In this document: positions 12,001-23,029 of the stretch, piece after piece | Layout of the letters: every line of letters starts with the position of its first letter | How positions within the stretch are numbered: position 1 is the first letter of the stretch | From: Hericium rajendrae | Lineage: Eukaryota; Basidiomycota; Agaricomycetes; Russulales; Hericiaceae | Assembly (NCBI GenBank): GCA_033439255.1 | Contig: CM065879.1 | Coordinates: forward strand, 2,336,501 to 2,400,500 | Direction: 5' to 3' | Length of the DNA: 64,000 nt | The notes under the pieces: model-generated | Told to the model about the DNA's origin: nothing | Seen by the model: the letters and a program-made list of their open reading frames with translations, nothing else | Databases searched by the model: none | Program-made: the position numbers and the translations under genes

Positions 12001-12191
12001 GCGCATCTTATCAGTCCTCGGCGGGCATTAAGGGGACTGAGTGATGGGCGCACCGAGTCTCCGCCATTCATGGCTCCCGGCTGCTCTGTAGCCTTTCCCA
12101 GAATCTCTATTGCTCTCTTCTCAGACGACACGACAGGTGAGTCTGGATTCACCAGGATGAACGACGCCTCGGATGGTTCGACAGATGCCAT
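9076..12191 (-). CDS. GH5 subfamily 12-like beta-glucosidase (glucocerebrosidase / sterol glucosidase type)
   Basis: About 13-15 exons encode roughly 800 residues. Readable landmarks in order: HDWSPSGVGHKLSVHGRHF; the start of the barrel at HGRVCNLRGVNLSGSSKT; VNHEHETFP; VCLHQDVWSRYAGGSGAPAW; the acid/base glutamate in IMNEPHRGYIDLPSL (about residue 318); the nucleophile in VLIGECGIPMDM (about residue 549); and WNYNPENDDVKGDNWNGENF. These are the hallmarks of fungal GH5_12 enzymes (EGCrP1/EGCrP2/Egh1), which hydrolyse glucosylceramide or ergosteryl beta-glucoside. After the barrel comes a beta-rich C-terminal domain and a final hydrophobic helix (LFAVLVAILAFIAYWIFT) that should anchor it in a membrane. 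Many introns are 48-60 nt. It shares a 580-bp divergent promoter region with the adenylate cyclase gene. Confidence 0.85.
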
Positions 12192-12773
12192 GCTTGCGGG
12201 TATAAGGTTGAAACAGGTTGGAACGCAGGCTGTGCCGTGAACTTCTTCGTGTTGCTTCAGCGCTCGTGTGAACTACCAAACGGCGCAGTCCTGACGGCGC
12301 GCTCTCCGCGGGTATTTTTTGGGGTAACTGGCTCGGAGGTATCTGCAGGAATGGTTAGTCGAGTTTCAGAGTTGATCCAGGTGGTCGATTGTGGGAAGCT
12401 GATGAAATATTATTTAGTTGGGCCGAGTTAGGATGGGGCCGTCGGCTCTGAGAACCATCGCGTTCTCCATGAGGACAAATCTCTACGTAGCCGAGGGAGC
12501 CAGAATGCCGCGCTCGCTACCCGGCCAGCACCTTTTCTTCACTGACCATCAAGTCCAAGGCGAACGAGGAAGCGGTTATGGTGCGAGCGGAACGCAACAG
12601 GCTAAGCTACGGTCAGCAGCGGGTCGCATTCGACCGAGTCTCTAATCTACCCTGTCGGCCAGAAGTGAGTGGGTGGACTGTACATCAGGCGGAACTCCCG
12701 ACTGTCTCCAAAGGCGACGTGGTGCGTTCTTATCTTGCTTTTCTGGCGGCTAAGTCTGACCGTGCTTGACAAC
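12192..12773. promoter_or_regulatory. Shared divergent upstream region (GH5 gene / adenylate cyclase)
   Basis: These 582 bp separate the two divergent start codons. A GGTATAAGGTT stretch at about 12198-12209 lies just upstream of the GH5 gene. No clear TATA box is seen on the plus side. An in-frame extension of the cyclase back to 12669 exists but lacks features; I prefer the ATG at 12774, followed by a Ser/Thr-rich leader. Confidence 0.4.
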
Positions 12774-15700
12774 ATGTCACAGATCGAAGATACGTCCCTC
12801 TCTACTTCGGGGGGATCCAGCGCGACGTCGTCCATCTCGAACTTCTCTAACACTCCATCCATCCACGATGCGGAAGAAGCAATACCTGAGGAGCAAAGTG
12901 TGGAGAATGTTCCTCAGATGACCGATTGGAAACGGCCCGATTTGCGCAAGACCAAATCGTCAAATAATCTGTTGAGCATCATACGGAGGTCGCGATGTAA
13001 CCGCGGCACGGACAGCGACAGGACCACATTGCCCGACAATGCTCGCCCAGTTCCTTCTCGCAAGAGCGAAGAAATATCAAGGTCAAACTCTGGTTCGCGG
13101 CATTGGAAACATAGAGCGAAGGCGTTGCTATACGGTCCTCCCCCGAGCACCAACTGGGACTTTAATCTCAGCCGCATGGACGGAGTCGTCGATCCTTCTG
13201 TCTTACCCTCTCCAAATCGTACAGATCTCGTCCGGACTCCCATTCGGACATTCGACGCTCCAACTTTATCACTCGGTTACCCCGGCACTGTCACGTACTA
13301 CCCTCTATTCTCGTGGTCAGGTCCGCGTCGAACCAAGTCCATCGCAGGGCGTGGCATTCGTTATGCGACCCCAGTCACCGACATTCCCCATTGTCTTAAT
13401 TCCTCGGCTTGGGATGCTCCTCAAAGTTGGGCCGTTGGCGGCAAGGAAGAGCTGCCAGAGCCAGAGCACTCCGATCCTGAGGAGGATATCTTCCTACCAC
13501 CGAAAGCGAGCCGACCTGATCCGCGTACAACGTCTGCAATGTTAGAGGCCAGCCGGAAACGCGTTCACTCTAGAACACTCTCACGCCAGTATCTCCCAGA
13601 ACGAGCCCCCATCACACAGATACAAGTACGCATCTATCGTGCAGGCGGCGGCTATGGTTTAGACGGCAGCTACGAAATCTTGTCCATCCCTCTGCAGGCG
13701 ACAGTTGCGGAGCTAGACCCTCTCCTGCGCGAACGTTTGACGAACGGTGACACAATTGCTTATCAGTTACATATTCGAGAGCATGGACGAGGTGCGTGTA
13801 TGAAGTCCATTCGAGGACAGCTGTCTAACGATCTTGCAGACCGCCTTCTTTCTGTGGATGATCGGCCTGCGAACATTCTCTGGACTCGCCTTCATGTCGC
13901 CGGCTTCCAGCCTGTAGATCATGCTGAAGAGTGGACCTCGATGGACCTCGAATGTACTGCTATCTTCTCATACAAAAGCGCGGAGCTTGGAAACCTTGTG
14001 AGTCGGACCATCGGCGGCGTCACATGCTATTGACAGGTATTGGTACAGGGGAACGAAATAACGTTTGAGAATTTCGACCGCATAGACATGACAAACCGAA
14101 GGATGAGGGCAATACCACTCGCTCTGTATGGCCATGCGGAGGAGATACAAACCTTGGTCCTCGACAGGAACCCGATGCTAAGCGTACCTATAGATTTCGC
14201 TCAGATGTGCACGCGACTCCGCGAACTTTCTCTCTCGACGATGGCCATCAACCGTGTCCCTAGTGGTGTCTCCCACTTCTCTGAGCTGGAAAGTTTAGAC
14301 TTGTCGTGCAACCGTATTGCCGATCTGGAGCATGCTGGCTTGGAAAACCTTCCCAAGTTGACAAAACTGGACCTTAAAAGCCATCGCATGGAGAAGCTCC
14401 CCGAGTCGTTCAGGGAACTGCGTTCACTAAAGGTTTTGAATGCTTCGAACGGCAGGTTCGACACGTTTCCCAGCGTCCTTTGCGATCTGCCGGAGTTGAT
14501 CGACCTCGATATCTCGTTCAATACGATATCCGTGCTTCCAGACACGATTGGTCGGTTGGGCAAGCTTAGGCGCCTTACTCTCGTTGGGAATCAGCTCTCG
14601 CGTTTTCCTGAGAGCTTTTCGGACCTTAGGGCCCTCCATACGCTTAATGCAAACCGGAACAGACTTGTCGATATCGCTCCAGTAACGCGGCTGACGAGTT
14701 TGGCGCATCTGCACATCAAAAACAACTTCGTGCGGGATCTGGATATACCTTCCGGGCCATGCCTTCTGTCTATCGATGCTTCGCACAATCCGTCGGAACG
14801 TGCGTTCTTTCGTCCCAGAATGGACCCGCATCCACCCCTCCCCTTGACTTTTCTCGATCTCTCCCACGTCAACCTCACGTCCCTCGACAATCTCCCTCTC
14901 GCTGACTTGGCTTGTCTCGAGGTTCTACGTCTCGACCACAACAGGCTAACCGTGCTTCCGGATAGCATCGAAAAACTTGGGAGACTGATCTCCCTTTCAT
15001 GTCGTCACAACAGACTCAAGACAATTCCTAGCACGATTCATCGTCTGCAGAGGCTCGAGATTCTCCGCGCGTCTTCTAATCACTTGACTGAGATTCCATC
15101 GAATATCTGGAATTGCGGCTTACTCACCGAGCTCAATTTGACAGCAAACGCGCTCGAGATATGGCATCCTCCTTTGGGGCCGGCTGATGTAGGCGCGTCG
15201 TTGGATCTCACAGTCCCGATAATAGAGCAGCGGAAGGTATCGGTGACGAGTTTGGGGAGTACTTCCTCTTATGCTCTGCGACCGTCTGTACCTCTGGTCG
15301 CCTCGCTCAAACGGTTATATCTTGGCCAAAACAAACTCACCGACAGCGTTCTTCCTTTGCTTGCTACTCTAAGCGAACTCAGAGTTCTCAACATGTCGTT
15401 CAACGAGGTGCACCAATTGCCAGATCATTTCTTCAAGGATCTCAGCAGACTCGAAGAGTTATATCTAAGCGGCAACCATCTTCTCACTTTCCCTACAGAA
15501 CATCTCGAGAAACTCTTCTTCCTTCGTATCCTGTTCCTGAATGGAAATCGATTTCATACTCTTCCCATAGAGCTGTCTAACTTGACGAATCTCACGATGC
15601 TTGATGTGGGCAGTAATGTCTTGAAGTACAACATCAGCAACACCGAGTTCGATTGGAATTGGTGAGGTCGCTTTCTTCATGTCTTGGGTGATTATCTCAA

Positions 15701-18139
15701 CCTGTTCACAGGAATTACAATAAAAAGCTCCAATACCTCAATCTGTCGGACAACAAGCAGCTCGAAATCAAGCCAGATCGCGAAATAGTGCGTCCTGCAT
15801 TTCAGCATACAGACGAGCCCTTGGCCGGATTCTCGTCGAAGCTCCGCGTCCTGGGTCTCATAGACGTGACGACCACGTTTGCGACCGATATACCTGAGGA
15901 CAATAAACGCCAACGTGTGCGGACCACCGCTTCGGAGGTCAACGGGATGATCTACGGCATTGCAGACTTCCCAGGGCAGCGCGAGCACGTCTGTATGTTC
16001 GATGTTGTCCAGCCGTCATTCCGTCACAAACCCGACGAAGCCCTCTTCGCGGTCATTGGACGCACTCGTGCTAACATCGGAGACAACATCATGGGACGGC
16101 ATCTTTACACCAATGTGACTTCGGCGATCACCAAAGAGCTCGACCGCTGCCCTGACGACAATCCTACTAACGTTCTCCGCCGCTCGTTCCTCGGGCTCAA
16201 CAAGATCTGCTACAACTATCTTCGCGCAACTTCGGTAGAGAAATCGAACGATCCTCCCGGGTACCCGACTGCGCTTGGAAACATAGAGGAGATGGAAGGG
16301 CTGGTGCCCGATCTAGAGTCATCGGCGAGCAAAGACATCAAGTTTAGGGCCCTCAGTTGTACCGGCATTGTCGTCTACGTCAAAGGCAGGACTCTATACA
16401 CGGCGAACAACGGCAACTCGATGGCAGTTGTGTCTTGCAATGGGACTGCGAACCTTCTGTCATGCCGACATGATGAGTTCGATCGGACAGAGATGACGCG
16501 GATTCGGGCTGCGGAGGGATGGTTTTCTCCGGATGAGAAGATTGCGGATGTCTCTACGGTCTCGAGGACGTGGGGATGCTGGGATACTATTCCGATGGTC
16601 AATTCCGCCCCTGATGTCTGGAGCTACGATCTTACGGATGATGACGAGTTTGTCATCATCGCGAACGAAGGCGTATGGCTCAACGTGCCCGTGCAACTCG
16701 CCGTTGATATCGTGCGCTCGGAGCGCGGTGACCCGATGCGTGGTGCTCAGAAGCTTCGCGACTTTGCGATGAGCTATGATGGGGACACAACTATCATGGT
16801 CATGGTGGTAGCAATGCCTAGAAGGACCCGCGTGGAACAGCTCGAGGAAGATTTACCAAGCACTGCTATGCGCCAGCCACCGTCTCTACTGGCTTATCAT
16901 CCGCCGTCTCCTCACGATGAAGTGTTGGCGCCTACTGGACACATGGCCCTCGTGTTCACGGATATCCGTAACTCGACACATCTTTGGGAGACCAATGGTG
17001 GTATGGCCGCCGCAATACGCCTGCATCATGCTTTGCTTCGCCAGCAGATACGCGATTGTGGCGGCTATCAAGTCAAGACAGAGGGTGATGCTTTCGTTGT
17101 CGCGTTCCAAAGCGTGTCCGCTGCCTTACTGTGGTGTCTCAACGTGCAGGTTGAGTTGATGTACCAGCCTTGGCCGAAGGAGCTACTCAATTCCAAAGAC
17201 GGGATGGAGCTCTATGACACCCACGGCAATCTGATCGCTCGTGGGCTGGCCGTGCGCATGGGGCTTCACTGTGGTGTCCCAGTCTGTGGTCCGGACCCCG
17301 TCACGAAGCGCATGGATTATTTTGGGCCCATGGTCAACAGAGCCGCCCGGATCAGTGCATGTGCGGAAGGCGGACAGATTCTGCTCAGTGTCGACGCGCT
17401 GAACGAGATCCAGTCTCGAATTTCCTGTGAAAAAAGTATATCGGCAATGCCTATGGATCCTGTCAGCAAGGCGAGGATCAGTGCATGCACGGAAGAGGGG
17501 CAGGCCCTGCTAAAGGTCCGGGAGTTGAACGCGGTCCAGACGCCAAATTTTACTGACAAAAGGATCTCGAGACGGGCAATGCCTGTCGATCCTGTAATCC
17601 AGGCGATTCGCAATCACAACGTCATAGTTGCGTCTATGGGCGAAGTCAAATTAAAAAACATGGAAGTGCCAGAGGTGCTATCCTCCGTTTATCCTCATCA
17701 ACTCCTGGGTCGTAAAGAGGCGGATTGTCCTCTTATTCGGGCTCTCGCTGCACGTTCCTTATGCACCACTGAGCATCTCCGACAGCTGTCATTAATCTGC
17801 ATTCGCTTGGAGGCGGTCGCGAGCAAGAGAGTGTTCAAGCCGCAGCAGACGCTCGATGTCGAGGGTGACATCGAGGAATTGGGCGGTCAGAACGACTCTT
17901 GCTACATGTATGGTGATCCTGCCGTCCTTCTTCCTGCACACCCCGAAACGATGTGTCTTGGGGATGTTATCTCTTCTCTGGAACATCTACTTCTGCGGCT
18001 GGAAACTGCTCTTTCAATCATTGATACCCATTTCCAAGACATGCATTTAGCAAGCATCATGGAAACTCTAATGCAACGGCAGGGCCGCGCCCTCCCTCCC
18101 GATCGTCTACAACAAATCTTGGACCTTCTTTCTACATGA
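12774..18139 (+). CDS. Adenylate cyclase (RA-like, LRR, PP2C-like and class III cyclase domains)
   Basis: Four exons (12774-13791, 13840-13997, 14037-15661, 15712-18139) stay in frame and give 1742 residues. Domain order is that of fungal Ras/G-protein-regulated adenylyl cyclases (yeast Cyr1, Ustilago Uac1, Cryptococcus Cac1): a disordered Ser-rich leader; a Ras-association-like region about 280-365 (ITQIQVRIYRAGGGYGLDG); about twenty leucine-rich repeats, 415-950; a PP2C-like domain about 985-1290 (MIYGIADFPGQRE, DDDEFVIIANEG); and the cyclase domain from about 1340. Metal-binding aspartates are in LVFTDIRNSTHLWE and KTEGDAFVV; the transition-state Asn/Arg are in MVNRAARIS. It makes cAMP from ATP at membranes, upstream of protein kinase A. 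The odd feature is a 42-codon segment (17345-17470) repeated in tandem as 44 codons (17471-17602) right after the Asn/Arg helix. The protein is somewhat shorter than many basidiomycete orthologues. Confidence 0.93.
17345..17602 (+). repeat. Tandem intragenic duplication in the cyclase catalytic domain
   Basis: Unit 1 (17345-17470) begins ARISACAEGGQILL and ends AMPMDPVSK. Unit 2 (17471-17602) begins ARISACTEEGQALL and ends AMPVDPVIQ. Both are in frame, adjoin without spacer and differ by two codons in length. The DNA blocks GGATCAGTGCATG and GCAATGCCT are shared. Normal cyclases have one such segment before the VKLKNMEVPE-type strand. Confidence 0.85.
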
Positions 18140-20972
18140 TAATATCTGGTTCGACATGGACACACTTCGCTAACCTAGTTTGTTCTGCTACGTGCTTTCT
18201 CATAGCTATCATCGCACACCGCACATTCTCTCGTTATCTCGTGGAAACCAACATACCATCATCTATCCATCTCTGCACCCCTCATTTCTATGTATAATCT
18301 AGAGGATGTTCGCAGTAACGTTAGTATCGAGTCATTTGGCTTGAGGTTTCGATTGGGCTTCAAAATAATTTACTTGTCTTTGCAAATTGTCTTCCCAGAA
18401 ACGCGGGCTAGGGAAGTCCAACCCGTCTCTATGCACTGCGAGTATTAGGGTACGCCCGGATGAACGCCCGAACCCTGCTCCTTCCCATCTCATAGTCCTG
18501 GTCCTCGTCCGCATCAAAACTCCAGCCTTCAGTATTGACTACCATAATATGGTAGAAGCATAGCTGCTGGGGCATCAGGTGGTAGCACAATAAGTGAGAT
18601 GCGTAGATCGATCGGCGTCATAATGCGGCCCTTGGATGCTTTGACGGGTTATTTTTGTGTAGCTTGTAACTCAAGTCACCGGATGTGATAGATCGTCGCA
18701 AGAAATAGAGCAAATGCGAGGGCTGGAACGTAGAGCAGTACATTTTTGGGAAGAAGAGCCCAGAAAAAATTGATGACTTGCCCTGCGGTGTTAGCCATCG
18801 TCGAAATAAAAATGCGACTGTGCTGGTCCATTGTCTCTCAGATGCGATGAGTGAGCCATGCCTGGAAAGGAAATTGGCGATGATACGAATACAAGAGACC
18901 AAGTAGAATGCAGACAGCGAGCGTCTGACATGAAGATGGAGGTAAAGGTGCCTCCAGGCGCTTACATCGGCGATCAAGGCATAAGTGTAGGACAAGAGCC
19001 CGAGCATTTTCAGTGTTCTAGGCTCAAATGCTATGTTGCCATTGTCATTGAATGTAAAAGCAACTTGAAGTCGGGATCATCTGAGATTCTGGATCATCTC
19101 GTCCTCGGTGAGAAGTCTGATAGCTTTCGAATATCAAGAACACGGAGCATTCACCTCTGTCGGCCCTTCTTCCAGCGTTACGGCTGACATCCTGAAAATA
19201 GTCGATCTCCCTTGTATTGTCGACGAGGTATCCCGTCGCAAGTCGTCGGTTCATGTGCTCGTCAACGGTGTAGCCGACATCTGGAACCTAACCGCGATGA
19301 ATCGATGACAGATGGGTGCGCCTACAATCTTGCAAGGGCGGCTTCGGCATTCATGAAGAGGCGACTCCATGGGCTATACCATTAGAAAGGCGGCCGACAA
19401 CATACTAGGCAAGGTGCTCGCAGCCAAAACGCCGGTATTCGTGTGGATGTCGTTTCGCCTTGCTCGTCGCCGTCCGAGATAAAAGACGTTACAGTCTAGC
19501 TCTCCCGATCATCCTGATCACGTCGTAATTTCGCGCCTTTGGAAGGCAATGGAACTGGAGATGATATCGCAGAGGATGGGGTGTGATAAAGCGTCGAATT
19601 CAAACCACCGATATAAAGTCCCTCTGGCCTCATCCACGGCAAAGACGAGTTGACGGGTGATTTTGGCTTCTCATGTGAAGCGCATCATCTTGGGGCATAG
19701 ATCCTCATCTCTGGAAGGTTATGAAGGTGACCATGAAGGTCGCGTTGTCGCGATTCCTGGTCCCGTAAGGGAACAGGTCTTGTCTCTGAGGTTTCTACCA
19801 TAAAAGGAAGCGTCAAGTGGGAAAATGTTATGTAATAAGCGCGGGTAAACTCCTGAACGCGGACATTGCGTGCAGTGTGCTCTCAGGCCGAGGGCCGACG
19901 CACAAGTACTTTGACAATACGGATGCTCAAGATCTCAGGCCTCAGGGTTGAAATGTTGAAGCTGAGAGCCTCTTTCTTCTCGAAATGTCATCTCGGAAGA
20001 GAAAGTCGGGTATTCTTCCATGCTCTTCTGCGAAGAGGTTGAATGCAATGCCAGCTCAACTAGAACTGGATCGAGAACATGAAAACTGATTGCTTGAGGC
20101 AGGGGCTAATGCCGGTAGTTCTATTCCTTTCCTTGCCTCGGAGTTGACTTGAAGCACATCGTTTTGCTCTACTCAGGCTGTGGACATCGTTCTTGCAATG
20201 GACTTCACCGCCGTGCTGATGCCCTGCCCGTCATCCTCTGATTCATTGTACTCTAATCGTGCTTCGCTATCCTCTGATTTAATGTACTCTAATTGTGCTT
20301 TGCTATGTCTCTGTAATCTGCAAATAAAACGTGCCTATATTCTTCCCAAAGCAACGGGACCAGGAAATGCCCGGAGGGCCGTGCTATTCGAGCGCCTCGG
20401 ACTCAGCTGTGTCACTTTCCATTTTGGGAAATGCTCCTTGTCTTCGACTCCAGCAGCTGAGAGCTGCGAACTCCACGCAATGATTTCGAATCATGTCTTG
20501 AGGTGGTCGTCGAATCTTTTTATAATGAGAGCCCACCGAGTTCTTACTGATTTCTCATATCAGATTCTTATGCGTGTATCAGCGATCATGCTTAGATTCT
20601 GGCCCCGAAGGCAACATGAAGATACTACTAACACAAAGTCACCTTCAAATCGTCCGGGATAGGCATTTCTTGTCACCCATGCAATGTTCCACGTCGTGTC
20701 CGTGCACTTGACTGAATCCATGGAAACAGAGTGTTGTTTTCGAAAACAGGCAGGTGCATACAGCTGGCCTTTAACGTCGTGGATACATATCATACATAGT
20801 GACCATACAGGTCCCGAATCCGACGCATTGTCTGCACTCGAACGTCTTGTCCTCGTCAGTCCTTATGCTATGCACCTTTGTTCTGAGAAAAGCTGGATGA
20901 TGTTCAATTGCACATATTAAATCGGTACGTTCAAGCTTGCGACATCAAATCAATAGCAAGCAACGAACCAAG
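18140..20972. other. Long gene-poor stretch with decayed or unresolved coding traces
   Basis: No intact recognisable gene is seen in these 2.8 kb. On the minus strand between about 19960 and 18640 several peptides look coding but lie in different frames separated by splice-like signals: FTFNDNGNIAFEPRTLKMLG followed by LLSYTYALIAD before a GTAAGC donor at about 18963, a hydrophobic stretch LAVCILLGLLYSY at about 18930-18890, and NFFWALLPKNVLLYVPALAF at about 18770-18710. Further upstream, TVDEHMNRRLATGYLVDN lies near 19260-19200. This could be an uncharacterised multi-exon membrane protein gene or its remains. A plus-strand frame at 20180-20662 carries a 12-codon tandem repeat but no known domain. 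Confidence 0.3.
20234..20305. repeat. 36-bp tandem duplication
   Basis: Units 20234-20269 and 20270-20305 share the pattern TCCTCTGATT..ATGTACTCTAAT with a few substitutions. Thirty-six bases equal 12 codons; in the plus frame the units read SSDSLYSNRASL and SSDLMYSNCALL. Confidence 0.8.
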
Positions 20973-22470
20973 ATGGCTAGCAATCCTCGTCCCACTAAAC
21001 GGACTAGGTGTTCCGTCTCACATCAGGAAAATCCTTCAAACGTATCAGAGGCTGGTCCTCCGACAGTATCTAGCGTAAATGAAGGGAGTGGACATGAACC
21101 GCAGGCGGGTGCGTTCGAGCAGGGATCGAGTGCATGGTCCCATGATTATAGTCTGGCCGCCGAAGGACCGATCCAGGGTGTCAGGCAAGTCCATAGCCTC
21201 TAGTTATGTAGAAAATGGCTGACGTCTAATCCCACAGTGGTTTTGGAATATATGCAACATCCACCCAGCCACCATTGGTCAACACTGCCCCGTACCCGAT
21301 GAATGAGTGAGTCCGTACTCTCGGCGCTCTTGTGAGCGATGTTGAGTTAATGTGCGGCAGCTATAGGCCTCCGAGCCAAGCAGGTCACCATCTGCGTACG
21401 CCCATGCTAAACGAGAATGAACATCAAATGTACGTTGGTCGACTTATCTCTCTTCATTCGGGCCATTGAATGTGGACATCGTAGGCAATATCAACCCCAG
21501 CCTACCCATGGTTCATCTCTCTCGTTTCAGCAGTTATTGCTTATGCTTGCTTCACGCGGACCGCATGCCATACGTCCCGCACAACTATGCCACAGATGCT
21601 CCCGTTCAGAGACAAGGCGTCCCTGCGGCAGGCTCTATGACTTCCTCCATCATGGATCCTCCTATCCGAGCTGCGGAGCCTTGGACTCATTTCCGCGAGC
21701 CGGTTGTCCAAGATCCAATTGGACAGACATCTGAAACTACAAGCCGCAAGCGTAAGGTGGGCGACGAAGATGCGGAGGAAGATGACTCGGCTTCTGTTTC
21801 AGCACAGCATGAGCAAGAACGAACCACCAAGGAACCAGCATGCCTGAAGGGCAAGGGCAAGGCAAGACACACAGATCCAGACTCTGCAGAGGGCGCGGGA
21901 TCATCCACCCCGCCGTTGACTGTGTTGCCAGCCCATTCGAATCAAAAACGAGGCAAGAAGAAAGATGACGCCAAGAATTACGCAACAAAGTCGAGGGCCC
22001 ACAATGGTGCATCGAGGTTAATCCTGAACGACCTGATGTGTACCGATCACAAGGTCCATTACAAGCTAGGGGGGAACAAAATTCCTGAGAAAGAGGTACT
22101 GGAAAATGGTACGTCTTCACATACAGATGGCGAGCAGATACCGAATACCCACCTTTCCTTAGCGATTGCCTGTTTCACGTCCGTAAAACAGGAGCATGAC
22201 CAGCTGGCGATTTTCCTCCACGGGAGAACACAGTACGCTCTCAAGCTCGAAGAAGAGAACGTGTGTCTTGGTCGAGAAAGGGAGCAACTCGAAGAGAGTC
22301 ACCGTTCGCTTTCTGACATCCTGAAGACAACAGTCGATGAATGCGACAAGTTGAGAGTGGATGAAAGGAAACGGAAGAGCGACATAGTACTACTGAATGA
22401 GAAGGTACAGACACTGAAGAAGAAGGTGGAGGAGCTGAATCAGGAGGTCCATTTCTTGAAGCATAAATAA
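20973..22470 (+). CDS. Coiled-coil protein of unknown function (left copy of a mirror-image pair)
   Basis: Six exons (20973-21184, 21238-21306, 21361-21429, 21485-21510, 21596-22108, 22163-22470) keep frame and give 398 residues. The first intron uses a GC-AG pair (AG then GCAAGT), a rare but legitimate donor. The N-terminal two thirds are disordered with Lys/Arg patches (SRKRKVGDEDAEEDD, KRGKKKDDAKNYATKSRAH) that could be nuclear localisation signals. The last exon is a long coiled coil (LEEENVCLGREREQLEESHR to VEELNQEVHFLKHK). The last intron (22109-22162, donor GTACGT, acceptor TTAG before CGATTG) is matched at 25411-25470 in the right-hand copy. It converges on the gene at 22553-23029, leaving only 82 bp between stops. 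The function is unknown. Confidence 0.6.
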
Positions 22471-22552
22471 ACGCATACGGTGCACATGGTCAGTCATTTA
22501 TACGAGCATATCTGGGATCGCACGACGAAATATAATAGTTAGCTACGGTGAA

Positions 22553-23029
22553 TCAATACCCGCCTGCACCCCGATAAAGAACAGTACGAGAAATGCAGCG
22601 TGCAATGTTCTGTCGTATAATTTTTGATTCCATGTCGACTCGTTCGTGGGCCCTTTGCATCTCTTCATCTGTCCAGCCAAGCTCCCTTTGCAGTTCAGCC
22701 GTGCTGACCTCATCACGATCGTCTCGCTCAGCGAAATCTTGCTCACGTTTCCTCCGGGCGACGAAGTGATCATTTATGGCTTTAAACCCCGCAACATAGT
22801 CCTTGTGAGTGATTTCACCACGTCGACGACGTTCTATCAGAGCATCGATGTCTGGGCATTGTGCATTAAACTCTCGGCGAGATAGAAATGGAGGATCAAC
22901 ACCTGGAAAACGCGTCAGTAGCTCATCTTCGCGCGACATGTGAGAAAGCACACAAGGATCATCACTGTTCGAAGCACTTAAGACAGACGGCTCTTTGATC
23001 ACAGTATTAGGTGTGACTTCCATGATCAT
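22553..23029 (-). CDS. Unknown ~141-aa protein (DPPF-S-RREF family), left copy
   Basis: Two exons, 23029-22954 and 22902-22553, are inferred; the 51-nt intron has a CTGAC branch site and TTCCAG acceptor and is phase 1. The 141-residue product has a charged helical domain: VDPPFLSRREFNAQCPDID, RRRRGEITHKDY, then QNIARCISRTVLYRGAGGY at the end. The paralogue at 24479-24978 has the same intron phase and position and the same ending. An unspliced reading is also open, so splicing needs transcript support. A TATA-like AATATATAAAGG lies at about 23139-23151 on the minus strand, again mirrored in the paralogue's promoter. I do not recognise the family; no enzyme motif is visible. Confidence 0.65.
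   Translation of the reverse strand: MIMEVTPNTVIKEPSVLSASNSDDPCVLSHMSREDELLTRFPGVDPPFLSRREFNAQCPDIDALIERRRRGEITHKDYVAGFKAINDHFVARRKREQDFAERDDRDEVSTAELQRELGWTDEEMQRAHERVDMESKIIRQNIARCISRTVLYRGAGGY

Noticed and set aside
12669-12773. 35-codon N-terminal extension of the adenylate cyclase
   Set aside because: The extension relies on a non-ATG or weak start and shows no family similarity; the ATG at 12774 is followed by a typical Ser-rich leader.
20180-20662. Plus-strand 160-codon frame with 12-residue repeats
   Set aside because: No homologous family recognised, no promoter or intron support; the tandem repeat itself is reported as a repeat.
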